A stretch of DNA of 13,689 nt from DATEHQ01 sp035279525 (GTDB lineage Bacteria > Chloroflexota > Dormibacteria > Dormibacterales > Dormibacteraceae), in NCBI GenBank assembly GCA_035279525.1, contig DATEHQ010000103.1, positions 1 through 13,689 on the forward strand, in the 5' to 3' direction. The notes beneath the pieces were generated by a model. That model saw nothing but the letters and a program-made list of their open reading frames with translations. It ran no database searches and had not been told where the DNA came from. Positions 13,115 to 13,689 of the stretch are shown piece after piece. The first letter of the stretch is position 1. Every line of letters starts with the position of its first letter. The translations under genes and the position numbers were made by a program.

Positions 13115-13689
13115 ATGGCGCTCCTCGAGATCTCCGGGATCGACGTCTTCTACGGACGTGTGCAGGCTCTGCGCGGGGTCTCGCTCGAGGTCAACGCGGG
13201 CGAGGTGGTCGCCCTGATCGGCTCCAACGGCGCGGGCAAGACGACCACACTGCGCACCATCTCCGGCCTGCACCACCCCGTGCGGGGCACGATCAAGTTC
13301 GACGGCCGCGACATCACCCACCTCGAGCCGCCGCAGATCGTCAATCTCGGGATCTGCCAGTCACCTGAAGGCCGGCGATTGTTCGCGCGCATGTCGGTGC
13401 TCGACAACCTCCGCATGGGCGCCTACAGCAGGCGCGGCCAGGCCGACATCAAGCGGGACATGGACCGCGTCTTCGAGCTCTTCCCCCGGCTCAAGGAGCG
13501 GCTTCACCAGGTCTCGGGCACCCTCTCGGGCGGCGAGCAGCAGATGTGCGCGATCGGACGCGCCCTGATGGCCAAACCGAAGGTGCTGATGCTCGACGAA
13601 CCGTCGCTGGGCCTGGCGCCGATCCTGGTCGAGACGATCTTCGACATCGTGCGCGAGATCAACTCCCAGGGCACTCCGGTGCTGCTGGT
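13115..13689 (+). CDS. livF: Branched-chain amino acid-type ABC transporter ATP-binding protein LivF, cut by right edge
   Basis: 191 complete codons are present; family members are about 235, so roughly the last 45 residues lie outside. Start ATG 13115 is six bases after the livG stop, with only a weak ribosome site. Walker A GSNGAGKTT is at 36-44, the LivF hallmark SPEGRRLFARMSVLDNLRMG at 83-102 (most members have VPEGR), the signature LSGGEQQMCAIGRALM at 137-152, and Walker B VLMLDEPSLGLAP at 157-169. The switch histidine is beyond the edge. The shorter form and SPEGRR/LSGGEQQ motifs distinguish it from LivG upstream. Confidence 0.96.
   Translation, partial: MALLEISGIDVFYGRVQALRGVSLEVNAGEVVALIGSNGAGKTTTLRTISGLHHPVRGTIKFDGRDITHLEPPQIVNLGICQSPEGRRLFARMSVLDNLRMGAYSRRGQADIKRDMDRVFELFPRLKERLHQVSGTLSGGEQQMCAIGRALMAKPKVLMLDEPSLGLAPILVETIFDIVREINSQGTPVLL

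Noticed and set aside
12077..13321. 414-residue minus-strand open frame opposite livM, livG and livF
   Set aside because: It spans three recognised genes with intact Walker and signature motifs on the plus strand and has no domain of its own.

Overview
The window is GC-rich bacterial chromosome with two converging themes: histidine biosynthesis on the minus strand (left and centre) and a branched-chain amino acid/amide-type (Liv) ABC transporter on the plus strand (right). High GC, frequent GTG/TTG starts, a DUF222 (13E12-family) gene with an apparently leaderless promoter, and a short HisG paired with HisZ all point to a soil-type member of the Terrabacteria, such as Candidatus Dormibacterota, Chloroflexota or an actinobacterial relative. 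This placement is inference; no rRNA or marker gene is present.

Layout. 1-579 (minus) is the N-terminal part of a DUF222 protein running off the left edge, with a near-consensus promoter ending six bases before its ATG. 580-779 is intergenic and carries a degenerate tandem repeat of about 69 nt and small hairpins. 780-6166 (minus, transcribed right to left) is a compact his operon: hisZ, hisG (short form), hisD, hisB, hisH, hisF, hisI. Nearly every junction is a 4-11 nt overlap. hisC, hisA and hisE, which often sit in such operons, are absent. 6262-7128 (minus) is a TPR protein with a strongly acidic tail that probably heads the same transcript.

7129-7219 is a divergent promoter region. From it the plus strand carries two paralogous lipoprotein substrate-binding proteins (7220-8527 and 8741-10006), then livH, livM, livG and livF (the last cut by the right edge). 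The 213 nt gap between the two binding proteins holds a long imperfect palindrome, a candidate promoter and a leader with two mutually exclusive pairings around the ribosome binding site. A perfect 12-bp hairpin separates the second binding protein from livH.

How they work together: HisZ-HisG through HisI cover ATP-phosphoribosyl transfer, cyclohydrolase, the HisH-HisF synthase, dehydratase and dehydrogenase steps; HisE, HisA, HisC and the phosphatase must be encoded elsewhere. The Liv genes form one complete importer (two lipoproteins, two permeases, two ATPases). No CRISPR array, tRNA, rRNA, transposase or clear novel defence system was seen. The least explained items are the TPR/acidic-tail gene, the hisZ start, the repeat beside the DUF222 gene and the control region between the two binding proteins.
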